From NCBI GenBank assembly GCA_042408445.1, contig JBHORC010000016.1:99668-163667 (forward strand): a DNA stretch of 64,000 nt. The letters are read 5' to 3'. The position numbers and the translations under genes were made by a program. This DNA is from CF-46 sp042408445 (GTDB lineage Bacteria; Chloroflexota; Limnocylindria; Limnocylindrales; CSP1-4). Under the pieces are notes generated by a model, which was given only the letters and a program-made list of their open reading frames with translations, was not told where the DNA came from and made no database searches. Positions 1 to 8,186 of the stretch are shown in pieces (positions within the stretch are counted from its first letter, which is position 1; every line of letters begins with the position of its first letter).

Positions 1-399
1 GCGATCGGTCTCGGGATCGCGGCCCTGTCCGCGATCGGCGCCAACGTCGTCGCCCGCTCGTCGGACCCGATCATCGTCCCGATCACGATCCACTTCTCGC
101 ACTACGAGCCCGCCGAGGTCACAGTGCCGGTCGGCCGAGCGGTGACGTTCGTGATCACGAACACGGACCCGATCGACCACGAGTGGATCGTCGGTGATGC
201 GGCGCTCCACGAGCGGCATCGGAGCGGCACCGAGCCGGTCCACAACTCGCGACCGACCGAGATCTCGATCCCGGCGCTGTCCGAGCGCCGCACGACGGTC
301 ACCTTCGCGACGACGGCCTCCCTGCTGTTCATCTGTCATCTGCCCGGCCACGAGGCGTACGGGATGATCGGCACGGTGCGGGTCGCGCCGGGCGGCTGA
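1..399 (+). CDS. Cupredoxin-like copper protein, 5' end cut by window
   Basis: The reading frame is open from the first base, so the start lies outside the window; 132 residues are visible. They begin with a hydrophobic stretch rich in Ala, Ile and Gly that looks like the end of a membrane anchor or signal. A single cupredoxin fold follows. The type-1 copper ligands can be read: a His in NTDPIDHEW and the Cys, His and Met of the motif CHLPGHEAYGM near the C-terminus. This spacing is typical of plastocyanin/sulfocyanin-like domains that carry electrons or bind copper outside the membrane. The partner oxidase or reductase is not visible. The copper fold is well supported; the role is not. Confidence 0.8.
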   Translation, partial: AIGLGIAALSAIGANVVARSSDPIIVPITIHFSHYEPAEVTVPVGRAVTFVITNTDPIDHEWIVGDAALHERHRSGTEPVHNSRPTEISIPALSERRTTVTFATTASLLFICHLPGHEAYGMIGTVRVAPGG

Positions 400-465
400 C
401 AGCCGGCTGAGTCCGCGCCGCGCTCCGGTCCGGCCAACGTCCGCGAGGAATTGCTCTCGCGCTCC

Positions 466-494
466 TTGACCCGGCTGCTGCCGATCCCCACACT
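466..494 (+). promoter_or_regulatory. Candidate promoter for codA-permease unit
   Basis: TTGACC at 466-471 is followed 17 bases later by CACACT at 489-494. The -35 box is good and the -10 box is poor. It sits 25 to 50 bases upstream of the deaminase start. This is a pattern match only. Confidence 0.25.
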
Positions 495-505
495 GCGGTG
501 GGGTC
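483..505 (+). promoter_or_regulatory. Small hairpin just upstream of codA start
   Basis: CCCCAC at 486-491 pairs perfectly with GTGGGG at 498-503 around the six-base loop ACTGCG, and two further pairs (A484-T504, G483-C505) form if T485 is bulged. It ends about 12 bases before the first GTG start and overlaps the candidate -10 box. It could affect ribosome access or bind a regulator. It does not match a riboswitch class that I recognise. Confidence 0.3.
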
Positions 506-517
506 CAGGGACAGAGG

Positions 518-1867
518 GTGCAGGTGGCGACGACCGGGCTCATCGTCCGCAACGCGCGCGTCCATCCCACGTTCGGCCGGTCCGTCGAGCCCGTCGACGT
601 CTCCGTCGAGGACGATCGGATTGCCGCGATCCGTCCTGCCGGCGCGATCGAAGCCGACGGCCGGCGGGAGCTCGACGCCGAGGGCCGCCTCGTCTCCCCT
701 CCCCTCGTCGATCCGCACGTCCACCTCGACGCCGTCCTGACGGTCGGTGAGCCGCGCTACAACGAGAGCGGCACGCTCATCGAGGGGATCCAGACCTGGG
801 CGGAGCGGAAGCCGTCGCTGACCCACGAGGACGTCAAGCGCCGGGCGCGGGAGGCGATCCTCTGGGAGGTCGCCCAGGGGACGGGCTTCATCCGATCGCA
901 CGTCGACGTCTGCGACCCGTCGCTCACCGCCCTCCGGGCCCTGATCGAGCTCCGCGACGAGCTCACTGACCTGGTCCAGCTGCAGCTGATCGCGTTTCCG
1001 CAGGACGGGGTCCTGTCGTTCCCGAACGGCAAGGAGCTGATGCGCGAGGCGATGCGCCTCGGCTGCGACGTGATCGGCGGCATCCCCCACTACGAGTGGA
1101 CCCGCGAGGACGGCGTCGAGGAGGTCCACTTCCTGTTCGATCTCGCCCGCGAGACCGGTGCGCCGATCGACCTCCATTGCGACGAGACCGACGACGAGCA
1201 GTCCCGGTTTCTCGAGGTCGTCGCCGCACGGACGATGCGCGACGGGATGGAGGGGCGGGTCGTTGCCGGCCACACGACCGCGATGGGCTCCTACAACGAC
1301 GCCTACGCCTTCAAGCTGCTCCAGATCCTGAAGCGCGCCGGCGTGACGATCGTCGCGAACCCGCTGGACAACATCGTCCTCCAGGGCCGGTTCGACACCT
1401 ATCCGAAGCGCCGCGGGATGACCCGGGTCAAGGAGCTCGACGCGGCGGGCGTGAACGTCGCCTGCGGCCACGACTCGATCATGGACCCGTGGTACCCGCT
1501 CGGGCGGGGCTCGATGCTGGACGCGCTGTCGATGCTCGTCCACGTCGCCCAGATGACCGGCCGGACGGAGCTCTTCCGGGCGTACGACATGGTGACGATG
1601 AATCCGGCCCGTGCGGCCGGGATCGAGTGGGGCGTGAAGGAGGGCAGCATCGCGAACCTCGTGGTGTTCGACTGTGCCGACGAGGCCGAGGCGATCCGCC
1701 TTCGGCCGGCGGCGCGGTGGGTCGTCCGGAAGGGCCGGGTCGTCGCGGAGACGGAGCCGGCCCGGAGCGTGGTCCACGTCGACGGGCTCGCCCAGCCCGT
1801 GACGTTCACGCCGGAGCGACCGAGGGAGGAGCTCGCCGAGGCGAGTCGGGAGGCGGCCCGGGCGTGA
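518..1867 (+). CDS. codA: Cytosine deaminase-like amidohydrolase (CodA family)
   Basis: Metal-dependent amidohydrolase close in sequence to E. coli CodA, which hydrolyses cytosine to uracil and ammonia. Visible metal and catalytic positions are H67 and H69 (VDPHVHLD), H220 and E223 (HCDETDDEQSRF), H252 (GHTTAM) and D319 (CGHDS), with Q162 in FPQDG and W325 in DPWYPLG. The residue after D319 is Ser320; E. coli CodA has Asp314 there, which contacts substrate, so the true substrate may differ (another cytosine-like or cyclic amidine ring). The start is GTG at 518 or GTG at 524; AGAGGG at 513-518 fits the second better. The next gene, 30 bases downstream, is a permease, which supports an uptake and deamination unit. 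Confidence 0.85.
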   Translation: MQVATTGLIVRNARVHPTFGRSVEPVDVSVEDDRIAAIRPAGAIEADGRRELDAEGRLVSPPLVDPHVHLDAVLTVGEPRYNESGTLIEGIQTWAERKPSLTHEDVKRRAREAILWEVAQGTGFIRSHVDVCDPSLTALRALIELRDELTDLVQLQLIAFPQDGVLSFPNGKELMREAMRLGCDVIGGIPHYEWTREDGVEEVHFLFDLARETGAPIDLHCDETDDEQSRFLEVVAARTMRDGMEGRVVAGHTTAMGSYNDAYAFKLLQILKRAGVTIVANPLDNIVLQGRFDTYPKRRGMTRVKELDAAGVNVACGHDSIMDPWYPLGRGSMLDALSMLVHVAQMTGRTELFRAYDMVTMNPARAAGIEWGVKEGSIANLVVFDCADEAEAIRLRPAARWVVRKGRVVAETEPARSVVHVDGLAQPVTFTPERPREELAEASREAARA

Positions 1868-1897
1868 GGCCGGAGCCGAGAAGGGAGTGATTCGGAG

Positions 1898-3301
1898 ATG
1901 GCATTGACGGACGCGGTGGCTCGGGAAGGGATGCCGAGTCGCCAGGGAGACCTGTCCATCGAGGGACGGGGCATGGAGCCGATCCCGGAGAGCGCGAGGT
2001 ACGGCTCGGTCAACCGGATCTTCACGGTCTGGTTCACGCCGAACCTCGTTCCGGCGGCGTTCTTCATCGGCACGCTCGTGACCCTCGACTTCCTGAAGCT
2101 CGGCTTCGTCACCGGGCTGCTGGCGATCATCGTCGGCAACCTGGTCGGGTCGTTCTTCGTGGCCCTGCTCAGCACGATGGGACCCCGTCTCGGGCTGGCC
2201 CAGATGCCGGCAGCGCGCCTGCCATTCGGCAAGTCGATCGTCGTGCCGGGGTTGCTCAACTGGCTGAGCACGATCGGCTGGGACGGCATCAACAGCCTGT
2301 TCGGGGCCTACGCGCTGACGATCCTGTTCCCCGGTCTGCCGTTCGTCGCCGGCCTGCTGATCATCGTCCTGTGCCAGGGCGCACTCGGGATCTTCGGCTA
2401 CGAGGCGATCCACACGTTCGAGCGGTGGGCGGCGATCGTCCTCGCGGTGATGTTCCTCATCCTCACCGTCGCGATCCTCGGCAAGGCCGACACCGGCCTG
2501 ACGGATGGGCTTTCCGGCGCGGACCAGATCGGCGCGTTCATCGCGATGGTCGCGATCGTGGCGAGCTTCGTCCTCGCGTGGGCCCTCTACGCGTCGGACT
2601 ACTCGCGCTATCTCCCGTCGTCGACGTCGCCGCGGACGGTGTTCTGGTACACGCTCGCCGGCATGGCGATCGCCTCGGCATGGCTCGAGATCCTTGGCCT
2701 CCTCGTCGCCTCGAAGGCGACCGGCGGCGAGTCGAGCCAGACGATCTATGACGTGCTCGGCGGCGCCGGCGCGATCGTGGCGAGCCTTGCGATGGTGGCG
2801 ATCGCGATCGGCACGGTCGCCGTCAACGCAATGAACGACTACACCGGGTCGCTGTCGCTGCAGGCAGCCGGCCTCCGGATCAAGCGGATCTACTCGGCGG
2901 CGACGGTCGCCGTCCTCGGGTTCCTGTTCACGCTCGTCCTGAACACCGGCGACTTCGCCACCAACTTCACGAACTTCCTGCTGTTCATCAGCTACTGGAT
3001 CTCCCCGTTCGTCGGCGTCGTGCTGGCCGACTGGTGGCTCCGCCGTCGCCAGGCGGATCCGAACTCCGTCGTCGACTATCGGTCGCTGCCGACGGGGACG
3101 GTCGCGCTCGTGGCGCTGATCGTCGGCTTCGCGGTCGGGATCCCGTTCCAGAACTCGTCGCTCGGCTACTCGTGGGGCGGCCCGTTCAACTACCTCACCG
3201 CCAACGTCCTGCACGGCGCGGACCTCGCCTACTACGTCGGCGGCATCGTCGCGTTCCTGATCTACTGGTTCGGCGCTCGCTCCGCACTGCGGCGGGCCTG
3301 A
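1898..3301 (+). CDS. NCS1-family nucleobase/hydantoin permease (CodB-like)
   Basis: A 467-residue membrane protein with about twelve hydrophobic segments, beginning after a roughly 45-residue polar N-terminus. The family is nucleobase:cation symporter 1, shown by the NWLSTIGWDGINSL region in the first third, the GYEAIHTFERW motif and the ALYASDYSRYLP motif. Members bring cytosine, uracil, hydantoins or allantoin through the cytoplasmic membrane with a cation. AAGGGAG lies upstream of the ATG. Placement 30 bases behind the CodA-like enzyme indicates co-transcription and that the permease supplies its substrate. The ring transported cannot be told from sequence alone. Confidence 0.88.
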   Translation: MALTDAVAREGMPSRQGDLSIEGRGMEPIPESARYGSVNRIFTVWFTPNLVPAAFFIGTLVTLDFLKLGFVTGLLAIIVGNLVGSFFVALLSTMGPRLGLAQMPAARLPFGKSIVVPGLLNWLSTIGWDGINSLFGAYALTILFPGLPFVAGLLIIVLCQGALGIFGYEAIHTFERWAAIVLAVMFLILTVAILGKADTGLTDGLSGADQIGAFIAMVAIVASFVLAWALYASDYSRYLPSSTSPRTVFWYTLAGMAIASAWLEILGLLVASKATGGESSQTIYDVLGGAGAIVASLAMVAIAIGTVAVNAMNDYTGSLSLQAAGLRIKRIYSAATVAVLGFLFTLVLNTGDFATNFTNFLLFISYWISPFVGVVLADWWLRRRQADPNSVVDYRSLPTGTVALVALIVGFAVGIPFQNSSLGYSWGGPFNYLTANVLHGADLAYYVGGIVAFLIYWFGARSALRRA

Positions 3302-3328
3302 ACCGGCGGCAACCCTCGTGTCGAGTCC

Positions 3329-3361
3329 GAGCCTCCCGGCGGGTCCGCCCCCGGGAGGCTC
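3329..3361. terminator. Bidirectional hairpin between convergent genes
   Basis: GAGCCTCCCGG at 3329-3339 and its exact reverse complement at 3351-3361 form an 11-bp stem with an 11-base loop. It lies in the 83-base gap between the stops of the permease (plus) and the deacetylase (minus). There is no real T-run on either side, so termination efficiency is uncertain, but position and stem length fit a shared terminator. Confidence 0.6.
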
Positions 3362-3384
3362 GATCCTTGTCGGGGCGGAGCGGC

Positions 3385-4284
3385 CTACTCCGGAAGCGCG
3401 ATCCGGCGGTGGACGACCGGCTCCAGGCCGAGGCTCGCCACGTGGCGGGCGATCTCCTCGGCCGTCGCGATCCACAGGCCGTCGATCGCGCGGGCACGCT
3501 CGATGAGCTGCTCCAGGGCGACGGCGCGCGAGGCGCGGCCCGAGACGAACGGGTGGTTCGTCAGCATGAACAGCCCGCCGTCCTCGACGAGCGCCTCGAG
3601 CTCCAGCGTCCAGCGGGCAAGGATCTCCGCCGGGCTCGCGATCACGCCGGATCCGGTGATCCCGGGCAGGTAGTTGTACGGCTCCCAGTCGTCGAGCGCC
3701 CAGTGGCCCGGCAGCTCCACGATCGTGTCCGCGCCGGGCTCGTCGGAGACCGCGAGCACGTACGGGTGGTCCGCGTCCATCAGGCCCGAGTCGTACAGGA
3801 AGCCGTGCGTGGCGAGCAGCCCGGGCGTCTCCCAGGTCAGCTCCCAGTTCGGTCCGCGGTAGCCGACCGGCCGCAGGCCGAGCACCTCGTCAAGGGCGGT
3901 GAAGCCGCGGATCAGCCGCCGCTCCTGCTCCTCCACGGAGGCGCCGTGGGCCCCTTCGTGGAGATACCCGTGGTGGGCGATCTCGTGACCGGCATCCCGG
4001 ATCGCGCGGCAGATCGCCGGCCAGCGCTCGGCGCTGTAGCCGGGAATGAAGAACGTGGCCCGGGTGTCCGTCCGGTCGAGGACGCGGAGCAGCCGGGCGA
4101 TCCCACTCCGCGCGCCGTATGCCTGGTGGGTCATCACGTCGAGCCAATTCGCGGTCTCGGGATGCTCGAAGAGGATTGGCGCCTCGGCATCGACGTCGAA
4201 CGTGAAGCAGGCGGCGGCTCGCTTGCCGTCCGGCCACCGAAACCCCGGCGGCATCGGGGAATGCCAGTCGACGCCCTCGGTCAC
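3385..4284 (-). CDS. Polysaccharide deacetylase/NodB domain, HpPgdA-like
   Basis: A 299-residue carbohydrate esterase family 4 protein without signal peptide. The metal site is visible as TFDVDA (D30, D32) and HHGYLHE (H105, H109). The later segments LYDSGLMDADHPY and ELPGHWALDDW resemble the Helicobacter PgdA-like and allantoinase-like branch of the family, whose members are cytosolic and act on small amides as often as on glycans. The chosen GTG start overlaps the stop codon of the upstream ureohydrolase by four bases, indicating translational coupling. The neighbours (CodA-like enzyme, permease, ureohydrolase) make a small cyclic or linear amide a more likely substrate than peptidoglycan; this is inference. 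Confidence 0.8.
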   Translation of the reverse strand: MTEGVDWHSPMPPGFRWPDGKRAAACFTFDVDAEAPILFEHPETANWLDVMTHQAYGARSGIARLLRVLDRTDTRATFFIPGYSAERWPAICRAIRDAGHEIAHHGYLHEGAHGASVEEQERRLIRGFTALDEVLGLRPVGYRGPNWELTWETPGLLATHGFLYDSGLMDADHPYVLAVSDEPGADTIVELPGHWALDDWEPYNYLPGITGSGVIASPAEILARWTLELEALVEDGGLFMLTNHPFVSGRASRAVALEQLIERARAIDGLWIATAEEIARHVASLGLEPVVHRRIALPE

Positions 4285-5234
4285 ACGCCGGACGCCTGTC
4301 GCCGTACCGCGACGAGCGACACCATCTCGTAGGCGAGGTTCGCGGCGAGGGTCGCGGTCTGGCCGGCTGGATCGTAGGCCGGGATGACCTCGACGACGTC
4401 GAAGCCGACGAAGTCGATCCCGGTGAGCCGGCGCAGGATCGCGAGCAGGTCGCGGGCGGAGGGTCCGCCCGCCTCCGGGGTTCCCGTCCCGGGCGCATAC
4501 GCCGGATCGATGACGTCGATGTCGAAGCTGATGAAGGCGGGGCCAGTGCCGACGCGGTCGCGGATCGCAGCGGCGACGGCTTCGGGACCGAGCCGGAACA
4601 GGTCCTCGGTCGTCAGGAACTCGAGTCCGAGCTCGCTGCGCAGTCCATCCCAGTCGCCGCGCTCGTAGACGGATCCACGAAGCCCGACCTCGATCGAACG
4701 GCCGACGTCGACGAGGCCCTCCTCGATCGCCCGCCGCATCCACGTCCCGTGGTTGTACTTCTCGCCGAAATAGCTGTCCCAGGCGTCGGTGTGCGAGTCG
4801 AAGTCGATGACGGCGACAGGGCCACGGGACCGCGTCGCCCGGAGATGCGGCAGGGTGCAGGCGTGGTCCCCGCCGATGAGGATCGGGATCACGCCGGCCT
4901 CGACGATCGGCGCGACGGTCTTCTCGATCGCGTCGTAGCTCCGCTCCGTGTAGCCGGGGACGATCGCGACGTCGCCGTAGTCGACGCAGGACAGGACGTC
5001 GAACGGCCTGACGTCGAGGTTCGTGTTGTACGGCCGGAGCATGACGCTCGCCGCGCGAACGGCATTCGGCCCGAACCGGCCGCCGACGCGGTACGTGACG
5101 CCGGTGTCGAACGGGACGCCGACGAAGGCGACGTCCACCTCCTCAGTCGACCGGACGTACGGCAGGCGGGCGAACGTCGCCGGACCGGTGAAGCGCGGGC
5201 TCTGCAGCGAATCCTCGGGGACGTATCTCGGCAC
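4281..5234 (-). CDS. speB: Agmatinase/ureohydrolase family enzyme
   Basis: Binuclear manganese ureohydrolase of the arginase-agmatinase family, which removes urea from guanidino compounds. Metal ligands are visible: H124 in GGDHACT, D146, H148 and D150 in DFDSHTDAWD, and D238 and D240 in SFDIDVIDPAYAPGTGTPE. The length from the GTG at 5234 (317 residues) fits the family; an ATG at 5283 would add 16 residues of poor sequence. The Shine-Dalgarno signal is weak for either. Substrate could be agmatine, guanidinobutyrate, guanidinopropionate or guanidine, which the motifs do not separate. It is coupled to the following deacetylase and divergent from the alcohol dehydrogenase. Confidence 0.85.
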   Translation of the reverse strand: MPRYVPEDSLQSPRFTGPATFARLPYVRSTEEVDVAFVGVPFDTGVTYRVGGRFGPNAVRAASVMLRPYNTNLDVRPFDVLSCVDYGDVAIVPGYTERSYDAIEKTVAPIVEAGVIPILIGGDHACTLPHLRATRSRGPVAVIDFDSHTDAWDSYFGEKYNHGTWMRRAIEEGLVDVGRSIEVGLRGSVYERGDWDGLRSELGLEFLTTEDLFRLGPEAVAAAIRDRVGTGPAFISFDIDVIDPAYAPGTGTPEAGGPSARDLLAILRRLTGIDFVGFDVVEVIPAYDPAGQTATLAANLAYEMVSLVAVRRQASGV

Positions 5235-5312
5235 GACTCGGAGTCTACGCAGGGCTGGCGGCCGCGGCGAGGCCGCCTCGCGCATGCGATCCTGCCCCGG
5301 TGTTGCCGACGT

Positions 5313-5348
5313 CCGCTCCCCTGCCTGCCCCCGCTCCCCTGCCTGCCC
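5313..5348. repeat. Exact 18-bp tandem duplication
   Basis: The unit CCGCTCCCCTGCCTGCCC occurs twice, back to back, at 5313-5330 and 5331-5348. It lies in the 130-bp divergent region between the ureohydrolase and the alcohol dehydrogenase, 17 bases before the dehydrogenase start. It is probably a replication-slippage duplication and could alter promoter spacing. Confidence 0.85.
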
Positions 5349-5364
5349 GGCGCCCCTCGCTCGC

Positions 5365-6522
5365 ATGAGTGCCATGGATCGAACGCGGGCCGTCGTCCTG
5401 GAGCGGCCGGGTCTCGCGACGCGCGTCGACACGCTCGAGCTCGCCCCGCCCGGTCCCGGCGAGGTCCGCGTCAGGATGGCGGCCGCGGGCGTCTGCCATT
5501 CGGACCTCCACGTCCGCGACGGAGAGTGGGAGCGCGAAGGGCCGATCGTCCTCGGCCACGAGGGCTCGGCGGTCATCGAGGAGCTCGGCCCGGGGGTCGC
5601 GGCGAGCCACCCCGCGCTCCGGCCCGGCGAGCTCGTGGCCCTGGCCTGGCTGATCCCCTGCGGCCGCTGCCGGGCGTGCCGCGCCGGTCAGGTCTGGTCC
5701 TGCTCGAACAGCCCCTCGTACACCCACCGGATGCCGAGCGGGCGAGCCGCGCTCCGGGACCGCGATGGTCGGGACGTGCTGACGTATTGCGCGATCGGGA
5801 CGTTCGCCGAGCGACAGAACGTGCCGGCGGCCGCGGCGATCCCCATGCCCGAGGGGACGCCGGCGGACGTCGCCGCGCTGATCGGCTGTTGCGTGACGAC
5901 CGGTGTCGGCGCGGCCCTCAAGACAGCGGCCGTCCGCCCGGGCTCGAGCGTCGCCGTCATCGGGCTCGGCGGCGTCGGCCTGTCGTGCGTCATGGGCGCT
6001 GCCATTGCCGGGGCGGATCGGATCGTCGCGGTCGACCGGGTCCCGGCCAAGCTCGAGCTCGCTCGGTCCGTCGGGGCGACGCACGCCGTCCTCGCGACGA
6101 CCGCGGACGAGACGACCGCGGCCATTCGCGAGCTGACCGAGGGCGGACCGGACACGTGCTTCGAGGCAATCGGCCTCGCGGCCACGATCGAGCAGGCGGT
6201 CGCCGTCCTGCCGACCGGCGGCGCCGCCTGTCTTGTCGGAATGACGCCGTACGGCGTTCGGGCGTCGTTCGAGCCGTTCCCGTTCGTCGATGGCGGACGC
6301 CGGATCCTCGGCTCGAACTACGGATCGGCAGACCCGGCCGCGGACTTCCCGCGCTACGCGGCGCTCCATCTCGCCGGGAGGCTTCCGGCGGATCGGCTCG
6401 TCACGAGCCGGATCGGGCTGGACGGCGTCGAGCCGGCGTTCGACGCGATGCGGCGCGGCGAAGGGGTTCGGGCGGTGATCGTCCCGGATCCGACGGCCGG
6501 AACGGACGTCTCGGGCGGCTGA
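5365..6522 (+). CDS. Zinc-dependent alcohol dehydrogenase (MDR family)
   Basis: Medium-chain NAD(P)-dependent alcohol dehydrogenase, 385 residues. The catalytic zinc site is seen as C44 (GVCHSDLH), H65-E66 (GHEGSAVIEELG) and a Cys in GCCVTTG. The structural zinc cysteines are C99, C102, C105 and C113 in the usual spacing. A Rossmann motif VIGLGGVGLS follows. The overall pattern resembles class III-like enzymes (S-hydroxymethyl-thiol or aryl-alcohol dehydrogenases). A second ATG at 5374 gives the more typical family start (MDRTRAVVLERPG); neither has a strong ribosome site. It is a single-gene unit that converges on the NADH dehydrogenase gene 38 bases away. Confidence 0.9.
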   Translation: MSAMDRTRAVVLERPGLATRVDTLELAPPGPGEVRVRMAAAGVCHSDLHVRDGEWEREGPIVLGHEGSAVIEELGPGVAASHPALRPGELVALAWLIPCGRCRACRAGQVWSCSNSPSYTHRMPSGRAALRDRDGRDVLTYCAIGTFAERQNVPAAAAIPMPEGTPADVAALIGCCVTTGVGAALKTAAVRPGSSVAVIGLGGVGLSCVMGAAIAGADRIVAVDRVPAKLELARSVGATHAVLATTADETTAAIRELTEGGPDTCFEAIGLAATIEQAVAVLPTGGAACLVGMTPYGVRASFEPFPFVDGGRRILGSNYGSADPAADFPRYAALHLAGRLPADRLVTSRIGLDGVEPAFDAMRRGEGVRAVIVPDPTAGTDVSGG

Positions 6523-6560
6523 ACCGCCGCCCGTCCGGCGATGTCGAGCCGGGAGCGAGG

Positions 6561-8093
6561 CTAGCGGCGCTTCGACCGACCCGCTGCGACGAGCTCGCCG
6601 TCTTCCGCCGCGGCCGGGCCGTCATCGGACGGCGTCGCGCCGTCGCCGCCCCGGACGAGTCGCCGGCGACGTGGCTTCACGGTGCGCGTGGGCGCCATCG
6701 TCGGGATGGGCGCAGCGGGATCCTCGATCGGCGGCAGGAGCGGCGAACCGGTGATGAGCCGCGACCCCCGGCCGTGGGTGAGGAAGCTCCACGCCCAGCG
6801 GACCGAGACGACGATCCGGTTGGCGAACCCGATCAGGTAGACGATGTGGATCCCGAGCCACAGGAACCAGGCAAAGAACCCGGACTGCCTGCCGAACGGT
6901 CCGAGCCAGGGGATGTCGGTCACGCCGGCGAGACGGCCGATCACCGCGACGTCCCCTCGGTTCCGGTAGTGGAACGGCCGATCCGGCTCGCCGGACAGCC
7001 GCCCGAGCACCGTTTTCGCCGCGTGCGTCCCGGACTGGATCGCGCCCTGGGCGACGCCCGGCACCGGCCGATCCTTGCGCCACGGCTGCGACGCGGCGTC
7101 GCCGACGACGAAGATCTCGGGGTGGCCGGGGACGGTCAGGTTCGGCGTCACGAGGATCCGCCCGGACCGATCCGCCGGCGCGCCGGTCGCGTCCGCGAGC
7201 ACGCGCGAGAACGATGAGGCGAGCACGCCGGCCGCCCAGAGGATCGTCCCCGCCGGCACCCGCTCGCGGCCCTCGTCCGTCTCGACCGTCACGGACCGCT
7301 CGTCGAGGTCGACGACGCGGGTCTTCGTCCGGATCGTGACGCCGAGACGCTCGAGCTGGCGGCATGCGGAGTCGGATCGATCCTTCGGGTAGGTCTGGAG
7401 GACGCGGTCCGTGCCCTCCATCAGGAGGATCTTCGCGTCCGCCGTGTCGATCGAGCGGAAGTCGCGTCGGAGCGTGTCACGGGCGATCTCGCCCAGGGCA
7501 CCGGCCAGCTCCACGCCCGTCGGGCCGCCACCCACGATCACGAAGGTCAGCCACTCGGCGCGTCGCTCCGGATCGTGCTCGCGCTCGGCGGCCTCGAACG
7601 CGATCAGGATCTTCCGGCGGATCTCGGTGGCATCGTCGATCGACTTGAGGCCCGGCGCGATCCGGGCCCAGTCGTCATGCCCGAAGTACGAGTGGTGGGC
7701 GCCGGTCGCGACGATCAGCGTGTCGTAGGGAAGGAGCGCACCGTCGTCCAGGCACAGCTCCCGGCGGACCGGATCGAGCTGCTTGGCCTCGCCGAGGAGG
7801 ACGGTCGTGTTCGACTGGCGGCGCAGGACCGACCGGAGCGGCTGGGCGATCTCGCCGGGCGACAGGGCACCCGTGGCGACCTGGTAGAGCAGCGGCGCGA
7901 AGAGATGATGGTTGCGCCGATCGACGAGGGTCACGGCCACCCGGTCGTCCTTGCCCAGGGTCCGGGCCGCGTAGAGGCCGCCGAACCCACCGCCGACGAT
8001 CAGGACGCGATGCTTGCCGCCGGCCGCGGGGCTGGGCGGCGGGTCGGCAGCCGGCACCGCCTGGGCATCCGGCAGCGGCGGCGTCGCGGTCAT
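6561..8093 (-). CDS. ndh: Type II NADH:quinone oxidoreductase (NDH-2)
   Basis: FAD-dependent, non-proton-pumping NADH dehydrogenase of 510 residues that feeds electrons to the quinone pool. The FAD-binding motif LIVGGGFGGLYAA lies at residues 31-43 after a Pro/Ala-rich leader, and the NADH-binding motif VIVGGGPTGVELAG near residue 190. The quinone and membrane region is the C-terminal FLWLGIHIVYLIGF segment, followed by a basic tail. Length is somewhat above the usual 400-450 because of extensions at both ends. It stands alone, downstream of ppdK on the same strand after a 93-base gap. Confidence 0.9.
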   Translation of the reverse strand: MTATPPLPDAQAVPAADPPPSPAAGGKHRVLIVGGGFGGLYAARTLGKDDRVAVTLVDRRNHHLFAPLLYQVATGALSPGEIAQPLRSVLRRQSNTTVLLGEAKQLDPVRRELCLDDGALLPYDTLIVATGAHHSYFGHDDWARIAPGLKSIDDATEIRRKILIAFEAAEREHDPERRAEWLTFVIVGGGPTGVELAGALGEIARDTLRRDFRSIDTADAKILLMEGTDRVLQTYPKDRSDSACRQLERLGVTIRTKTRVVDLDERSVTVETDEGRERVPAGTILWAAGVLASSFSRVLADATGAPADRSGRILVTPNLTVPGHPEIFVVGDAASQPWRKDRPVPGVAQGAIQSGTHAAKTVLGRLSGEPDRPFHYRNRGDVAVIGRLAGVTDIPWLGPFGRQSGFFAWFLWLGIHIVYLIGFANRIVVSVRWAWSFLTHGRGSRLITGSPLLPPIEDPAAPIPTMAPTRTVKPRRRRLVRGGDGATPSDDGPAAAEDGELVAAGRSKRR

Positions 8094-8186
8094 GGCGTCA
8101 TCCTAGACCCGCCGGATGTGGTCGGCCGTCCCGGCTCCGGGCGGATGTTGCGTCGGCATTCGATTGTGTCGTCCGGGCGCCGGGAC

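Noticed and set aside
329..3475. Very long open frame on the minus strand (over 1000 codons) opposite the codA and permease genes
   Set aside because: Composition is Arg/Asp/Pro-rich and unlike any protein; the opposite strand holds two clear families. High-GC DNA leaves antisense frames open.
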